This document shows positions 41,002 to 50,304 of a DNA stretch of 64,000 bases, in pieces. This DNA comes from Paraburkholderia aspalathi (GTDB lineage: Bacteria > Pseudomonadota > Gammaproteobacteria > Burkholderiales > Burkholderiaceae). The notes below the pieces were generated by a model, which had not been told where the DNA came from, ran no database searches, and saw only the letters and a list, made by a program, of their open reading frames with translations. The position numbers and the translations under genes were made by a program. The stretch covers positions 161,157-225,156 of the forward strand of contig NZ_FPBH01000013.1 in NCBI RefSeq assembly GCF_900116445.1. Reading direction: 5' to 3'. Numbering within the stretch: position 1 is the stretch's first letter; each line of letters begins with the position of its first letter.

Positions 41002-41496
41002 GTCCTTCGTCTCCTGTATATTCCGTCGCGCTCGAGCGGCGCGTTGGACCTACGTGATCGAATCGCTTCATCGCCGGTTTGTCTGTTGGCAATCAAGCGC
41101 CATTGGTCGGCCAGAGGGAATTGCACTGACGAAAACCGTTGCCCGTCGATCTCACAACAACTGGGTAAAAGGCGTTTCGCGTGGAGCGCGTCTGAAGGAT
41201 GCTGCGCGCGAACAGCGATAAGTAAAAGTTAAAACATTTTATGGTTAGCATTAGGCATACCGAATGGATGGGTATGCCGGTTCTGATTGCGGGTCATGAG
41301 CAACGAGGCTCTGCGTCGACTGAGCAGGGATGTGGTGCACAGCAAGAACAAACGGATGCTTTCCGGTGCGTTTACGGATCGGCAGAGGAATCTATATATA
41401 AGCAAAACGTTATAGTTTTTCGAAAAAACTTTAACTGTTGTTTATCTATGCGCGCTCCTATTCTTCGTCATGCCAACCTGCCTGAAGGAGACGACC
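41002..41496. other. 495-bp divergent promoter region
   Basis: This gap lies between oxlT (minus) and a small gene at 41497 (plus). It holds two strikingly AT-rich patches in an otherwise GC-rich region: around 41220-41245, with TAAAACATTTTA (41230-41241), and around 41385-41450, with a long inverted repeat described separately. I find no coding sequence here. Confidence 0.5.
41409..41435. promoter_or_regulatory. 27-bp inverted repeat, possible operator
   Basis: Arms GTTATAGTTTTT (41409-41420) and AAAAACTTTAAC (41424-41435) pair at 11 of 12 positions around a 3-base centre. It lies 61 bases before the ATG at 41497 and about 410 from oxlT. The tight centre disfavours a terminator hairpin and favours a dimeric regulator site. 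Confidence 0.5.
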
Positions 41497-41886
41497 ATGA
41501 ACCCGTCCCAGTTCGACGCCCGCGACAACGCGCACGATGCTGAAGTAGAGGCGCAACTGTGCGCCTATAACAGTGCTTTCGATGAACTCGGCCTGCGCTT
41601 CCGTTGGGATGCGCGCACGCTGGCGTTGCTAGCCACGATCGACGACGAGGAGGCGCAGATTGCCGCGTACATCGAAGCTCATCATCCGCACTTGCTGAAA
41701 GCGTATAGCGTCGGGTTTCTGAGCCGGGCCATTCTCGAGCGGAAAAAGGCGCGCTATCCGGCGCGCGTATCGATTCACGTCGAAAGCGCGCAGCATCCGA
41801 CCCGCGTGGTACATCAGCCGCAGATGAGCAGCTGGCGCGAGCGCGTGTCGTATGAGATGGAGCTGCCGGCGCTCGCGGGTGTCTAG
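41497..41886 (+). CDS. Hypothetical protein, 129 aa
   Basis: AAGGAG upstream selects the ATG at 41497 over an earlier in-frame one. The product is soluble, acidic in the N-terminal half (FDARDNAHDAEVEAQLC) and helical, with IDDEEAQIAAYIEAHHPHLLKAY and a Lys/Arg-rich stretch FLSRAILERKKARYPARV. I do not recognise a family. It is divergent from the oxalate operon and preceded by a large inverted repeat, but a link with oxalate is only positional. Confidence 0.6.
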   Translation: MNPSQFDARDNAHDAEVEAQLCAYNSAFDELGLRFRWDARTLALLATIDDEEAQIAAYIEAHHPHLLKAYSVGFLSRAILERKKARYPARVSIHVESAQHPTRVVHQPQMSSWRERVSYEMELPALAGV

Positions 41887-41964
41887 ACGCGGCGCGCGTG
41901 TGTCCATGTTGCGACCGCGGCACCTGTGACTTGCATGGTGCCACTCGCAGTGGAGAGATACTGC

Positions 41965-43311
41965 CTAGGTAACCCGCGACAGCACAATTAGCACGGTCGT
42001 CACCGTAATCGCACCGCCGATCCGCGTCGCGATCTGCGCGAACGGCATCAGCGTCATGCGATTGGCGGCAGTCAGGATGGCGACGTCGCCCGTGCCGCCC
42101 TGGCCGCTGTGGCAGGCGTTCACGATGGCCGCGTCGATCGGATACATCTTCATCCAGTACCCCACCAGAGCGCCGACCGCCATCAGGGTGGCGACGGTTG
42201 ACACGATGGTGATGAGGGTCGGCAGGGTGAAGGAAGCCATCAACTTGTCCCATGGCGTCAGCGACACGCCAATGGCGAACAGCAGCGGGTAGGTGACCGC
42301 GGTGGAGAAAAACTTGTACACGATGTAAGCGCCCTGCTGCAACTGGGGAGACACCGCTTGCGTGAGCTTCACGACCACCGCGATAAAAAGCATCGCGACC
42401 GGCGCCGGCAGGCCGAACAGCCGCTGGCACAAGATGCCTACAACGTAGAGCGTCAGTGCGGTGATCCCCGCCGCGGCGATATGGGTCACATCCATATGCC
42501 CCGAGATTTCTTGCTGGGCAGGGTCCATCTCGTCGTGCTCGCCTGGCTGCAAACGCCCTTCGCCGGTGAAACGAGGGTATCGCTTGCCGACGAAGTTCAA
42601 CGTGCCGGCGAAAATGATCGCCGCCAGGCTGCCGAGCATGACAGGAGGCAGAACGGTCGCAAACAGCACACCTGGATCCTGATGCAGGATTCCGGCGTAT
42701 CCGACGGTCAGCGGAATGGCCCCTTCGCCGACTCCGCCAGCCATGATCGGTACGACGATAAAAAAGAACGTGTGATAGGCGCCAAGTCCCAGCGCGGTGC
42801 CGACGGCTGTCCCGACGGCGCCGGCCACGATCGTTCCGATACCGAGCGGCACGAAGATCTTGAGGAAGCCCTTGATCAGGACCTGCCGGTCCATGCTCAG
42901 GATGCTGCCCACAATAATGGACGCAATAAACAGGTAGAGAAAATTGGTGGACTTGGTGAACTCGATCGTGACCTTCACGATCTGCACAGGCAGCAACTTG
43001 TAGTACACCAGCGCGGACGGGATAAAGGTCGCAAAGATGGCAGCGGCGCCGATGGCGCGAATGCCCGGAATGCGCTTACCGATTTCGGCCAGCGTGAAAC
43101 CGAAGAACGCAAACATGACGATCACGAGCGAGATCTCATTCGGCAGCTTGTCGATATAGACAAGCACTGCGATGAGCGCGCCGGCAATGATGTAGATCGG
43201 CAGCGGAATGATGCCGATGCGGATTTCCATCAGCCTCCACCATCCTTGGGGCCAGAAGGCCTGCTTCTTCGCCTGATCCGGCGGTAGAGGGGTGGAAGCC
43301 GCTGTCTTCAT
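41965..43311 (-). CDS. 2-hydroxycarboxylate:cation symporter (CitS/MleP family)
   Basis: The 448-residue protein has about 11 membrane segments and the two reentrant-loop signatures of the 2-hydroxycarboxylate transporter family: GGVGEGAIPL in the first half and GQGGTGDVA in the second. It should import citrate, malate or a similar hydroxyacid with sodium or protons. TTCAGGAG precedes the ATG. No lyase, decarboxylase or citAB-like sensor genes are adjacent, so substrate and control are open. Confidence 0.9.
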   Translation of the reverse strand: MKTAASTPLPPDQAKKQAFWPQGWWRLMEIRIGIIPLPIYIIAGALIAVLVYIDKLPNEISLVIVMFAFFGFTLAEIGKRIPGIRAIGAAAIFATFIPSALVYYKLLPVQIVKVTIEFTKSTNFLYLFIASIIVGSILSMDRQVLIKGFLKIFVPLGIGTIVAGAVGTAVGTALGLGAYHTFFFIVVPIMAGGVGEGAIPLTVGYAGILHQDPGVLFATVLPPVMLGSLAAIIFAGTLNFVGKRYPRFTGEGRLQPGEHDEMDPAQQEISGHMDVTHIAAAGITALTLYVVGILCQRLFGLPAPVAMLFIAVVVKLTQAVSPQLQQGAYIVYKFFSTAVTYPLLFAIGVSLTPWDKLMASFTLPTLITIVSTVATLMAVGALVGYWMKMYPIDAAIVNACHSGQGGTGDVAILTAANRMTLMPFAQIATRIGGAITVTTVLIVLSRVT

Positions 43312-43575
43312 CGAAGTCTCCTGAACGGATATTCGGTTGCTTGCGCCGCTTTTTCAGTTCGCTATCGACTTTGTGGAGTGCCAAAGACACACGTCATGTA
43401 TTCCGTGGCGGCTAGACGAGTTGTGCGATGTTTGGCTGAAATCTACGTTTAGTTAGTATCGTGCGCAAAGAACTCCAAGCGTAGCATCGTGTGCACGGCA
43501 CGGGGTACCGTGCATACCCCTACCACGCGTTGTGCCCAACCCGCTGTCAGGTAGAGATCAGGCGCGCCAGGCGCA

Positions 43576-44559
43576 TTAGCGATCGACGCGTTGCTGCAGA
43601 TGGGCCGGATACCGGTCGCCGACCACCTTGACCTCATGCAAGGCTGCTTCGATGGCCGACAGATCGTCAGCCGACAGTTCGACTGCGGCCGCGCCGATGT
43701 TCTCTGTCAGTCGATGAAGCTTGGTCGTACCCGGAATCGGTACGATCCACGGCTTCTGCGCCAGCAACCAGGCGAGAGCGATCTGGGCGCGGGTAGCACC
43801 TTTGCCGTCCGCGATCCGGCCCAGCACTTCGACGAGACCCGCATTGGCCTTGCGGTTCTCCTCCGAGAAGCGCGGCACGATACTGCGGAAATCGGTTTTG
43901 TCGAACGCGGTGCTCGCGTCGATGGCGCCAGTGAGGAAACCCTTGCCGAGCGGGCTGAACGGCACGAAGCCGATGCCCAGTTCCTCCAGCGTGGGGAGCA
44001 CCGTTTCTTCCGGCTCGCGCCACCACATCGAGTACTCGCTTTGCAGTGCCGCCACGGGTTGCACGGCATGGGCACGACGAATCGAATTCGCGCCGGCTTC
44101 GGAGAGACCGAAGTGCTTGACCTTGCCCTGCTGGATCAGATCCTTGACGGCCCCGGCGACGTCTTCGATCGGCACGTTCGGGTCGACGCGATGCTGGTAG
44201 AAGAGGTCGATGCGATCGGTGTTCAGGCGCTTCAACGAAGCCTCGACGACCGCACGAATGCGCTCGGGTCGACTGTCCAGGCCTTGGCTCACGTCGCCGT
44301 CCTTGAAACCGAACTTGGTGGCGATCACCACCTGATCGCGAAACGGCGCTAGCGCCTCGCCGACGAGTTCCTCGTTAAAAAACGGTCCGTAGGCTTCAGC
44401 GGTATCGAAGAACGTCACACCCTTTTCGAAAGCGGACCGGATCAGTTTGATGCCTTCGGACTTTTCGGTCGCGGGGCCATAGCCATAGCTCAAACCCATG
44501 CAGCCGAGGCCAAGCGCCGATACGTCGAGACCGCTGTTTCCAAGCTTGCGATGTTGCAT
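43576..44559 (-). CDS. Aldo/keto reductase
   Basis: A 327-residue NADPH-dependent reductase of the AKR barrel fold. The catalytic tetrad is intact: Asp and Tyr in FFDTAEAYG, Lys in VVIATKFGF and His in LFYQHRVDP. RAQIALAWLLAQKPWIVPIPGTTK marks the cofactor end. AAGGAG precedes the start. It is divergent from the LysR gene at 44668, with GTTG/CAAC repeats in the gap, and is the likely target of that regulator. Confidence 0.92.
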   Translation of the reverse strand: MQHRKLGNSGLDVSALGLGCMGLSYGYGPATEKSEGIKLIRSAFEKGVTFFDTAEAYGPFFNEELVGEALAPFRDQVVIATKFGFKDGDVSQGLDSRPERIRAVVEASLKRLNTDRIDLFYQHRVDPNVPIEDVAGAVKDLIQQGKVKHFGLSEAGANSIRRAHAVQPVAALQSEYSMWWREPEETVLPTLEELGIGFVPFSPLGKGFLTGAIDASTAFDKTDFRSIVPRFSEENRKANAGLVEVLGRIADGKGATRAQIALAWLLAQKPWIVPIPGTTKLHRLTENIGAAAVELSADDLSAIEAALHEVKVVGDRYPAHLQQRVDR

Positions 44560-44585
44560 GTTCTTGCTCCTTCCGTGCGATGTCG

Positions 44586-44626
44586 GTTGACGCCAACGAT
44601 CTTATGCTGTTGTGATTGGCTCAACA
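44586..44626. promoter_or_regulatory. Possible LysR sites between AKR and LysR genes
   Basis: Two GTTG/CAAC inverted repeats lie in the divergent gap: GTTG-N4-CAAC at 44586-44597 and TGTTG-N9-CAACA at 44608-44626. The second contains a T-N11-A arrangement as expected for LysR-type proteins. Confidence 0.4.
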
Positions 44627-44667
44627 ATCTGGCTAGAATTGCACAGGGCATTGAGGAAAATTCATCT

Positions 44668-45567
44668 ATGGCGCGCGCCGGTCTGTCCGAACTAACTGCA
44701 TTCGTCGCCATTGCCGACCAGCGAAGCTTCCGCGCGGCGGCGCGTACGCTGGGGGTCTCGCCCTCGGCGCTGAGTCATTCAATGCGGGGTCTGGAGGCTC
44801 GGTTGGCGGTGCGGCTGCTTAACCGCACAACAAGATCCGTTGCGCTCACCGAGGCGGGTGAGCAGCTCCTGCGGCGGGTGCGGCCCGCCATCGCGGATCT
44901 GGAAGAGGCGGTGAATCAGGTCGCGTCGGAACACGACCGGCCGTCGGGATCGATCCGGATCAGTGCGTCGGAGGCGTCAGTGAGACCGCTGATCCGGCAT
45001 GTTCTTCCTGACTTCCTCGCGGCATATCCCGACATTCACGTCGAGTTCGTCGTGGACACACGGCTTGTGGATATCGTGGCCGATGGCTTCGACGCCGGCA
45101 TACGCGTCTATGACGACGTGCCGCGCGATATGATCGCCGTCCGCTTCGGGGGCGACATGCGTTTCGCAGCGGTAGCTTCGCCGGACTATCTTGCGCATCA
45201 CGTACCGCCGAAAGCGCCGCACGACTTGATGCAGCACCGGTGCATCCGCTTCCGCTTTGATAGCGGCGTACTTCCCCGGTGGGATCTCGAACATCGGGGC
45301 AAAAGCGCGAATATCGATGTTGCTGGGCCGATGACGCTCGGCAATCTCAATCTGGTGATCGAGGCCGCCCTCGCCGGTATCGGCATTGCCTGGGTTCCGG
45401 AATATCATGTGTCGGAGCATCTGGCGTCGGGGCGCCTCATCCATTTGCTGCCTGAATGGAGTCCGACTTTCCCCGGTTTGTGCCTCTATTACCCCGCGAA
45501 CCGCCATCCGCCGATCGCACTGAGATTGTTCGCGCAAGCGGTGCGCGACTGGGTAAGCAAGCGGTAA
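44668..45567 (+). CDS. LysR-type regulator, divergent from AKR
   Basis: The ATG at 44668 (MARAGLSELTAFVAIADQRSF) starts a 299-residue LysR protein; an earlier open frame would cross the shared promoter. The helix-turn-helix (AAARTLGVSPSALSHSMRGLEARL) and RTTRSVALTEAGEQLL are of the large subgroup that often regulates a divergent oxidoreductase gene. The effector domain ends near 295. It converges with the propeller gene ending at 45569, with one base between. Confidence 0.9.
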   Translation: MARAGLSELTAFVAIADQRSFRAAARTLGVSPSALSHSMRGLEARLAVRLLNRTTRSVALTEAGEQLLRRVRPAIADLEEAVNQVASEHDRPSGSIRISASEASVRPLIRHVLPDFLAAYPDIHVEFVVDTRLVDIVADGFDAGIRVYDDVPRDMIAVRFGGDMRFAAVASPDYLAHHVPPKAPHDLMQHRCIRFRFDSGVLPRWDLEHRGKSANIDVAGPMTLGNLNLVIEAALAGIGIAWVPEYHVSEHLASGRLIHLLPEWSPTFPGLCLYYPANRHPPIALRLFAQAVRDWVSKR

Positions 45568-45568
45568 A

Positions 45569-46237
45569 TTACTCGCTCGCCGACTCGACCGGGACCTCGG
45601 CGTTTCGCGCGGGGCGGCGTACGGCTCGCACCTTGCCGCTGTTTCCGCCGCCGCAGAAGAACAGATCGCCGCCGTTGGCTTCCAGCCCCGACACGGTGAG
45701 GCCAGGCGGCATCTCCAGGCTCTCCAGCACCTCTCCAGTACCAGGGTCGACGCGCCTCAACTCGCTCGCGTCGTCTTCCCAGGTGCCGTGCCAGAGTTCT
45801 CCGTTGCTCCAGGTGACGCCGGTGACGAAGCGGTTGGATTCGATCGTGCGCAGAATCGCGCCGGTTTGGGGATCGACCTGGTGGATCTTCCGGTCCTGAT
45901 ACCGCCCCACCCAGAGCGTTCCTTCGGCCCACGCGAGCCCCGAGTTGCCACCGCCGCCAGGCGCAGGAATGGTGGCGAGCACGTGACCGGTATCCGGATC
46001 GATCTTCTGGATGCGATCGTCGGCGATCTGGAACAGGTGCTGGCCGTCGAAGGCCGTGCCAGCCTGCGCGGCGACGTCGAACGAGCGCAGCGTTTCTCCG
46101 CTCACCGGATCGAAGGCGTTCAGCTTGTCTCCGGCGGCAATCCAGACACGCTGACCGTCGTACGTGACGCCCCCCACCTGGTTGACGCCCGGAAAGGGCC
46201 CATATTCACGGATGATTTTGGCGGTTGATTTGTTCAT
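45569..46237 (-). CDS. Beta-propeller protein, glutamine cyclotransferase-like
   Basis: A 222-residue protein of about five short blades, each with a D-x-x-T-G or similar turn (FDPVSGETLRSF, IDPDTGHVLATI, VDPQTGAILRTI, VDPGTGEVLESL) and tryptophans (LWVGRYQD, LWHGTWEDD). It resembles the bacterial glutamine cyclotransferase/PQQ-like propellers but has no signal peptide, so it would be cytoplasmic. The catalytic role is unproven. It follows the regulator gene at 46251 after 13 bases and is surely co-transcribed. Confidence 0.72.
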   Translation of the reverse strand: MNKSTAKIIREYGPFPGVNQVGGVTYDGQRVWIAAGDKLNAFDPVSGETLRSFDVAAQAGTAFDGQHLFQIADDRIQKIDPDTGHVLATIPAPGGGGNSGLAWAEGTLWVGRYQDRKIHQVDPQTGAILRTIESNRFVTGVTWSNGELWHGTWEDDASELRRVDPGTGEVLESLEMPPGLTVSGLEANGGDLFFCGGGNSGKVRAVRRPARNAEVPVESASE

Positions 46238-46250
46238 GTTTCGATCCTAA

Positions 46251-47468
46251 TCACTCGGTAGGGGGAGCGGGGAGTAACAAAGTGGTCGTGAATCCGGGCA
46301 TGGGTGGCGTCATCCAGCGTCTTGCTCGCCCGCGGCCGAACGACTGCACCTTGCCGGCTGCCGCCAGCGAATCGAGTGCCCGCTGCATGGTGCGCTGACT
46401 GGCGTCCAGCGCAATCGCGAGCGCCGAGCTCGACCACGACTCACCGTCGGCGAGGAAGGCGAGCACCATCGCATGCGGCTCTTCGACCGGCCGTGCAAGC
46501 ACGACGACCTCGCGTGCGCCGTGCGGCACCAGTGCAAAACCGCGTTTCGTCGCGCTCACGCCGGCCAGCGGCCCAAGCAATGCGCGAAGCCGTCCGACTT
46601 CGACGCGCAGCCGCGCGCGATGCGATTCATCGGCATGCTTGGTCCGGAATGCGCGCGCGATGAGGGTGTCCCTCGATACGTCTTCGGGCCATGCTTCAGC
46701 CAGTGCGCGGGCTAGCGCGAACAACACGGGACGCCTCGCAAGCGGAACCACGATGTTTGCTTCACGTATGACGTAACGGCACGCGTCCACCACGAGCGCC
46801 TTCGACGCGAGTAACGCCTCAACTTCCTCGAGCACGAGCAGACGCTCTTCGCCATGTGCAATCAGACGAGCCGCGGGCGTGTCCAGCAGAAGGCGTGCGC
46901 TCTCGACCTCTGCCGTCAGCGACGGGATACCTGCGTGACGTGCGGCCTGCTCGGCTTTCGCGAGCGCGGCGCGCGCTGTTTTCGTCTGCAGGCGGCGCAT
47001 CGCGATCCCCGCGACGACCAGCTCGTGGGCGGCGCGCAGCGCGGGCGGGAAGGGCGTGGGATCGAGGTGGGCGAGCAGGCGCTCGGCCTCGTCGAGGCGT
47101 CCGATCAGAAGGAGGCGCCGGACTTCGAGATACCGCGCATGCGCGGCGTTCAGCCGGTCGCCGTGGGCTTCGAGCGTTGCCCGCGCGGCGTCGAGCGCTT
47201 TTGCGGGCCAGCCCAGATCGCGCGAGGCGAGCGCGATTTCGGCCTCGGCGACCACGCACCGCGCGCGGGCCACCGGCGCTTTCGGGCCGAAGGCGCGCGC
47301 CGCGCTTCGCACCAGCGCTTTTGCCCGAACGAGATCGCCGAGCTGCGCCATCGCGATGCCTCGCAGCGCGAGCGCGGCTGCATCGTCACGCAAGGCGACG
47401 CGATTCAGTGCGCCGAGCGGGTCGCCCGCCGCGAGCGCACGCGCCGCGGCCGTCACTAGTGAGTCCAT
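46251..47468 (-). CDS. Transcriptional regulator with TPR-like and winged-helix regions
   Basis: The 405-residue protein has an Ala/Arg/Leu-rich, TPR-like helical N-terminal half (about 1-230). A winged-helix region follows (about 255-310: LIARAFRTKHADESHRARLRVEVGRLRALLG, then SATKRGFALVPH), and then a second HTH near the C-terminus (SSSALAIALDASQRTMQRALDSLAAAGKV). It precedes the propeller gene by 13 bases and is divergent from the DUF899 gene, so it may control either. The signal is unknown. Confidence 0.75.
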   Translation of the reverse strand: MDSLVTAAARALAAGDPLGALNRVALRDDAAALALRGIAMAQLGDLVRAKALVRSAARAFGPKAPVARARCVVAEAEIALASRDLGWPAKALDAARATLEAHGDRLNAAHARYLEVRRLLLIGRLDEAERLLAHLDPTPFPPALRAAHELVVAGIAMRRLQTKTARAALAKAEQAARHAGIPSLTAEVESARLLLDTPAARLIAHGEERLLVLEEVEALLASKALVVDACRYVIREANIVVPLARRPVLFALARALAEAWPEDVSRDTLIARAFRTKHADESHRARLRVEVGRLRALLGPLAGVSATKRGFALVPHGAREVVVLARPVEEPHAMVLAFLADGESWSSSALAIALDASQRTMQRALDSLAAAGKVQSFGRGRARRWMTPPMPGFTTTLLLPAPPTE

Positions 47469-47598
47469 GGTCTACTCGAATCCCGCCACACTTGTCACTC
47501 CCACCGTTCGGGTGCCCGTGGCTAATCTAGCACGACCACCAACCAGTTCGTCGTATCGACAACTGAACGATCGACGAAGGACTCCCAAGGAGGGAAGC

Positions 47599-48372
47599 AT
47601 GACCACGACACATCAAACCGGGACGCGTGACGAGTGGCTGGCGGCGCGGATCGAACTGCTCAAGGCGGAGAAGGCGCTTACGCGGCAGAGCGACGCGCTG
47701 GTGCAGCAACGGCAGGCACTGCCCTGGGTGCGAATCGACAAGGCGTACACATTCGAAACTGCCGCGGGACGCGCCTCGTTGGCGGACCTCTTCAAAGGAC
47801 GCTCGCAACTTCTCGTGTACCACTTCATGTTCGGACCCGACTACAAGGCGGGATGCCCGTCGTGCTCATCGATCGCCGATGGGTTCGATGGCATCGCCGT
47901 TCATCTGGCGAATCACGACGTCACGTTGTCGGCGGTATCGCGGGCGCCGTTGGAGAAGCTGCAGGCGTATCAGCGCCGGATGGGCTGGACGTTCCCGTGG
48001 GCTTCCTCGGCTGGCAGCGACTTTAACTTCGACTTCAACATCGCGTTCACGGAGGCGCAGCAGCGCGAAGGAAGCATCGAATACAACTACGAGCGTGGCG
48101 GCCACGCGATGGACGAAACGCAGGTCGTCCCGGAGCCCGTCGCCCAGTTCGCGGCCACATGCGGAACCGACGCGGCGACGTACACGCGCGACAGGCCGGG
48201 TCTGAGTGCGTTCGTACTCGAGGACGGTGTCGTCTATCACACGTATTCCACCTATGCGCGAGGTGTGGACGGCATCTGGGGTATGTATCAGTGGCTCGAC
48301 CGCGCGCCCAAGGGGCGTAACGAGACAGGCGTCTGGTGGAAGCGTCACGACGAGTACGAGACGACGCGCTGA
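47599..48372 (+). CDS. DUF899 thioredoxin-like protein
   Basis: AAGGAGGGA upstream sets the ATG at 47599 within a much longer open frame, giving 257 aa. The protein belongs to DUF899, a thioredoxin-fold family without known activity; typical stretches are LLVYHFMFGPDYKAGCPSCSSIADGFDG (a CPSC pair) and GLSAFVLEDGVVYHTYSTYARG. It is divergent from the TPR/HTH regulator and just upstream of the DUF2182 gene, with which it is likely co-transcribed. Confidence 0.85.
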   Translation: MTTTHQTGTRDEWLAARIELLKAEKALTRQSDALVQQRQALPWVRIDKAYTFETAAGRASLADLFKGRSQLLVYHFMFGPDYKAGCPSCSSIADGFDGIAVHLANHDVTLSAVSRAPLEKLQAYQRRMGWTFPWASSAGSDFNFDFNIAFTEAQQREGSIEYNYERGGHAMDETQVVPEPVAQFAATCGTDAATYTRDRPGLSAFVLEDGVVYHTYSTYARGVDGIWGMYQWLDRAPKGRNETGVWWKRHDEYETTR

Positions 48373-48413
48373 GCCGGGCGATGGAACACGTTAGCGCAAC
48401 CGGAGGGCGGGAG

Positions 48414-49226
48414 ATGCCGGGGCACTCGATCGAAGCGCGCGCTTCGCAGCGGGCTTTCTTCGGTGTCTCGGCGTTACTCTTCACCGTCAGCACGGCGGTG
48501 ACGATTGCCGGCGCCGCGTCCATGTCGGCGATGGGCGAGATGCCGATGCCCGGCGGCTGGACGATGTCGGCGGCATGGATGCCAATGTGCGGACAAACGT
48601 GGTCTGGCCTCGCGGCGTCGTTCCTCTGCATGTGGGTGGTGATGATGGTCGCGATGATGCTGCCATCTCTCGTCCCCATGCTGTTGCGCTATCGCGAGGC
48701 CGTCGGCGGGGCAGGCGTAACGGGTTTGGGCTGGCTGACGCTGGTGGTGGGCGCGGGGTATTTCTTCGTGTGGACCGCGTTCGGCATGGCCGCATTTCCG
48801 CTCGGTGCCGCGCTGGCGGCGCTCGAAATGCAACAGCCGGCGCTGGCGCGCGCCGTTCCGTTCGCAATGGGTGTGATTGTGCTGATCGCAGGGGCGCTGC
48901 AGTTCACGGCGTGGAAGGCCCGGCGCCTTGCCTGCTGCCGCACGACACCTGGTCGCTGCCTCATGTTGCCCACATTGTCAGCGGACGCCGCCACGGCATG
49001 GCGCCACGGCCTGCACTTGGGCTTGCAGTGCAGCTACTGCTGCGCCGGCCTGACGACGGTCCTGCTCGTTGCCGGGGTCATGGATTTGCGTGTGATGGCC
49101 GCTGTGACGGCGGCCATCACCGTTGAACGTCTTGCGCCGCGTGGCGAGCGGGCGGCGCGCTTGATTGGAGTTGGTATCGTCGGCGCAGGCGTGTTGCTGA
49201 TCGCACGAGCCATAGGCTTGGGATGA
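48414..49226 (+). CDS. DUF2182 integral membrane protein
   Basis: Taking the ATG at 48414, with GGAGGG six bases upstream, gives 270 aa (48381 is an alternative). About seven membrane helices are visible. WVVMMVAMMLPSLVPMLLRYR and the C-terminal GLHLGLQCSYCCAGLTTVLLVAGVMDLRVMA region with Cys clusters (ACCRTTPGRC, CSYCC) are characteristic of DUF2182, thought to bind metal. It follows DUF899 after 41 bases. Function unknown; metal handling is inference from cysteines and methionines. Confidence 0.83.
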   Translation: MPGHSIEARASQRAFFGVSALLFTVSTAVTIAGAASMSAMGEMPMPGGWTMSAAWMPMCGQTWSGLAASFLCMWVVMMVAMMLPSLVPMLLRYREAVGGAGVTGLGWLTLVVGAGYFFVWTAFGMAAFPLGAALAALEMQQPALARAVPFAMGVIVLIAGALQFTAWKARRLACCRTTPGRCLMLPTLSADAATAWRHGLHLGLQCSYCCAGLTTVLLVAGVMDLRVMAAVTAAITVERLAPRGERAARLIGVGIVGAGVLLIARAIGLG

Positions 49227-49251
49227 GTCACCCGCCGCATGCCGATGACAA

Positions 49252-50256
49252 TCAGTCCGTCACGCCGCCGTAATTGCGTTGTCCCCGCAGCCGCATCGCG
49301 ATGCGGCCAAAGGCGCGCCATTGCTGTGCGATCAATCCGTCGCCATAGGAACGCGCTGCGCCGTGCGGCACGGGCAACTGGTCACGGATGCCGGTCGGCT
49401 CGACAGTACGGTCCCACGACGCGGTCCTGAACATCATGTCCCACCACGGAAACAGCACGCCGAAGTTACAGCCGTAGCGCGTGCCTTCATGGCCGTAGCC
49501 AATTGCATGATGACGCCGATGGAAAATCGGGCTCACGATCGTGCGTTCGAGCAGCCATCCATACGGCAAACGCGCGTTCACGTGCTGCACGCTCTGCATG
49601 AAGTTGCCAACCGCGACCAGCACGACGAACTGCGTCGGCTGCACACCGATGAACAGCGAAACCGCTGCGAAGAACGCCGCCTGAATGATGTCGTCGAGAA
49701 AGTGATTGCGGTCGTCGGCCCACAACGACATCTGCTGCTGGCTGTGGTGCACCGCATGCAGTTCCCACCACACGCCGAAGCGATGCTGCCAGCGGTGATA
49801 CCAGTAGCCGAAGAAATCGAGCACGATCAGGTAGATAAGGAACGACACGACCGGTTGATCGGTGACGCCCGGCCACAGTCCGTCGATGTCGATGTTCGGC
49901 ACGTTGTAGATCGCCATCAAGCTCTGCCAGTGATTGAACAGCGGCTGCAGCATGAAGAAGAACGCGATATTGATGATGCCGAGTTTGGCGATCCACGTGT
50001 AGATCACATCGGCGCGCAGCGCTTTTCGATCGGACCACGCCTCGACGGGCCGCAGTGCTTCCAGCGGCCGCAAGGCGATATACGTGACCAGGATTTCCAG
50101 CACGCCGACGATCACCCAATAGAGCGCATCGTAGGTGTCCTCGTCGTATCCCATCAGGCCGAAGCGATAGAAAAACGGCTGCACCACGTCGACATACAGG
50201 AGTGTCTGCAACGTCGAGATGCCGTTGTCGAGTAGCGCGAGGATTTCGTGGATCAT
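49252..50256 (-). CDS. Sterol desaturase/fatty acid hydroxylase-family membrane protein
   Basis: The ATG at 50256 with AGAGG upstream gives 334 aa. Several membrane helices surround the histidine clusters of di-iron membrane hydroxylases: HRWQH, HAVHH and HRRHH. Members hydroxylate or desaturate lipids. It lies 48 bases after an exported YVTN propeller gene on the same strand, so they probably form a two-gene operon. The lipid substrate is unknown. Confidence 0.88.
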   Translation of the reverse strand: MIHEILALLDNGISTLQTLLYVDVVQPFFYRFGLMGYDEDTYDALYWVIVGVLEILVTYIALRPLEALRPVEAWSDRKALRADVIYTWIAKLGIINIAFFFMLQPLFNHWQSLMAIYNVPNIDIDGLWPGVTDQPVVSFLIYLIVLDFFGYWYHRWQHRFGVWWELHAVHHSQQQMSLWADDRNHFLDDIIQAAFFAAVSLFIGVQPTQFVVLVAVGNFMQSVQHVNARLPYGWLLERTIVSPIFHRRHHAIGYGHEGTRYGCNFGVLFPWWDMMFRTASWDRTVEPTGIRDQLPVPHGAARSYGDGLIAQQWRAFGRIAMRLRGQRNYGGVTD

Positions 50257-50304
50257 CAAAAACCTCTTGAAATTGCGGGTGCTGTCATCAAAACGAAAGC
50301 CTGT

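Noticed and set aside
47056..47598. An N-terminal extension of the DUF899 protein
   Set aside because: It is antisense to the TPR/HTH regulator, Arg/Ser-rich, and the ATG at 47599 has a strong ribosome site.
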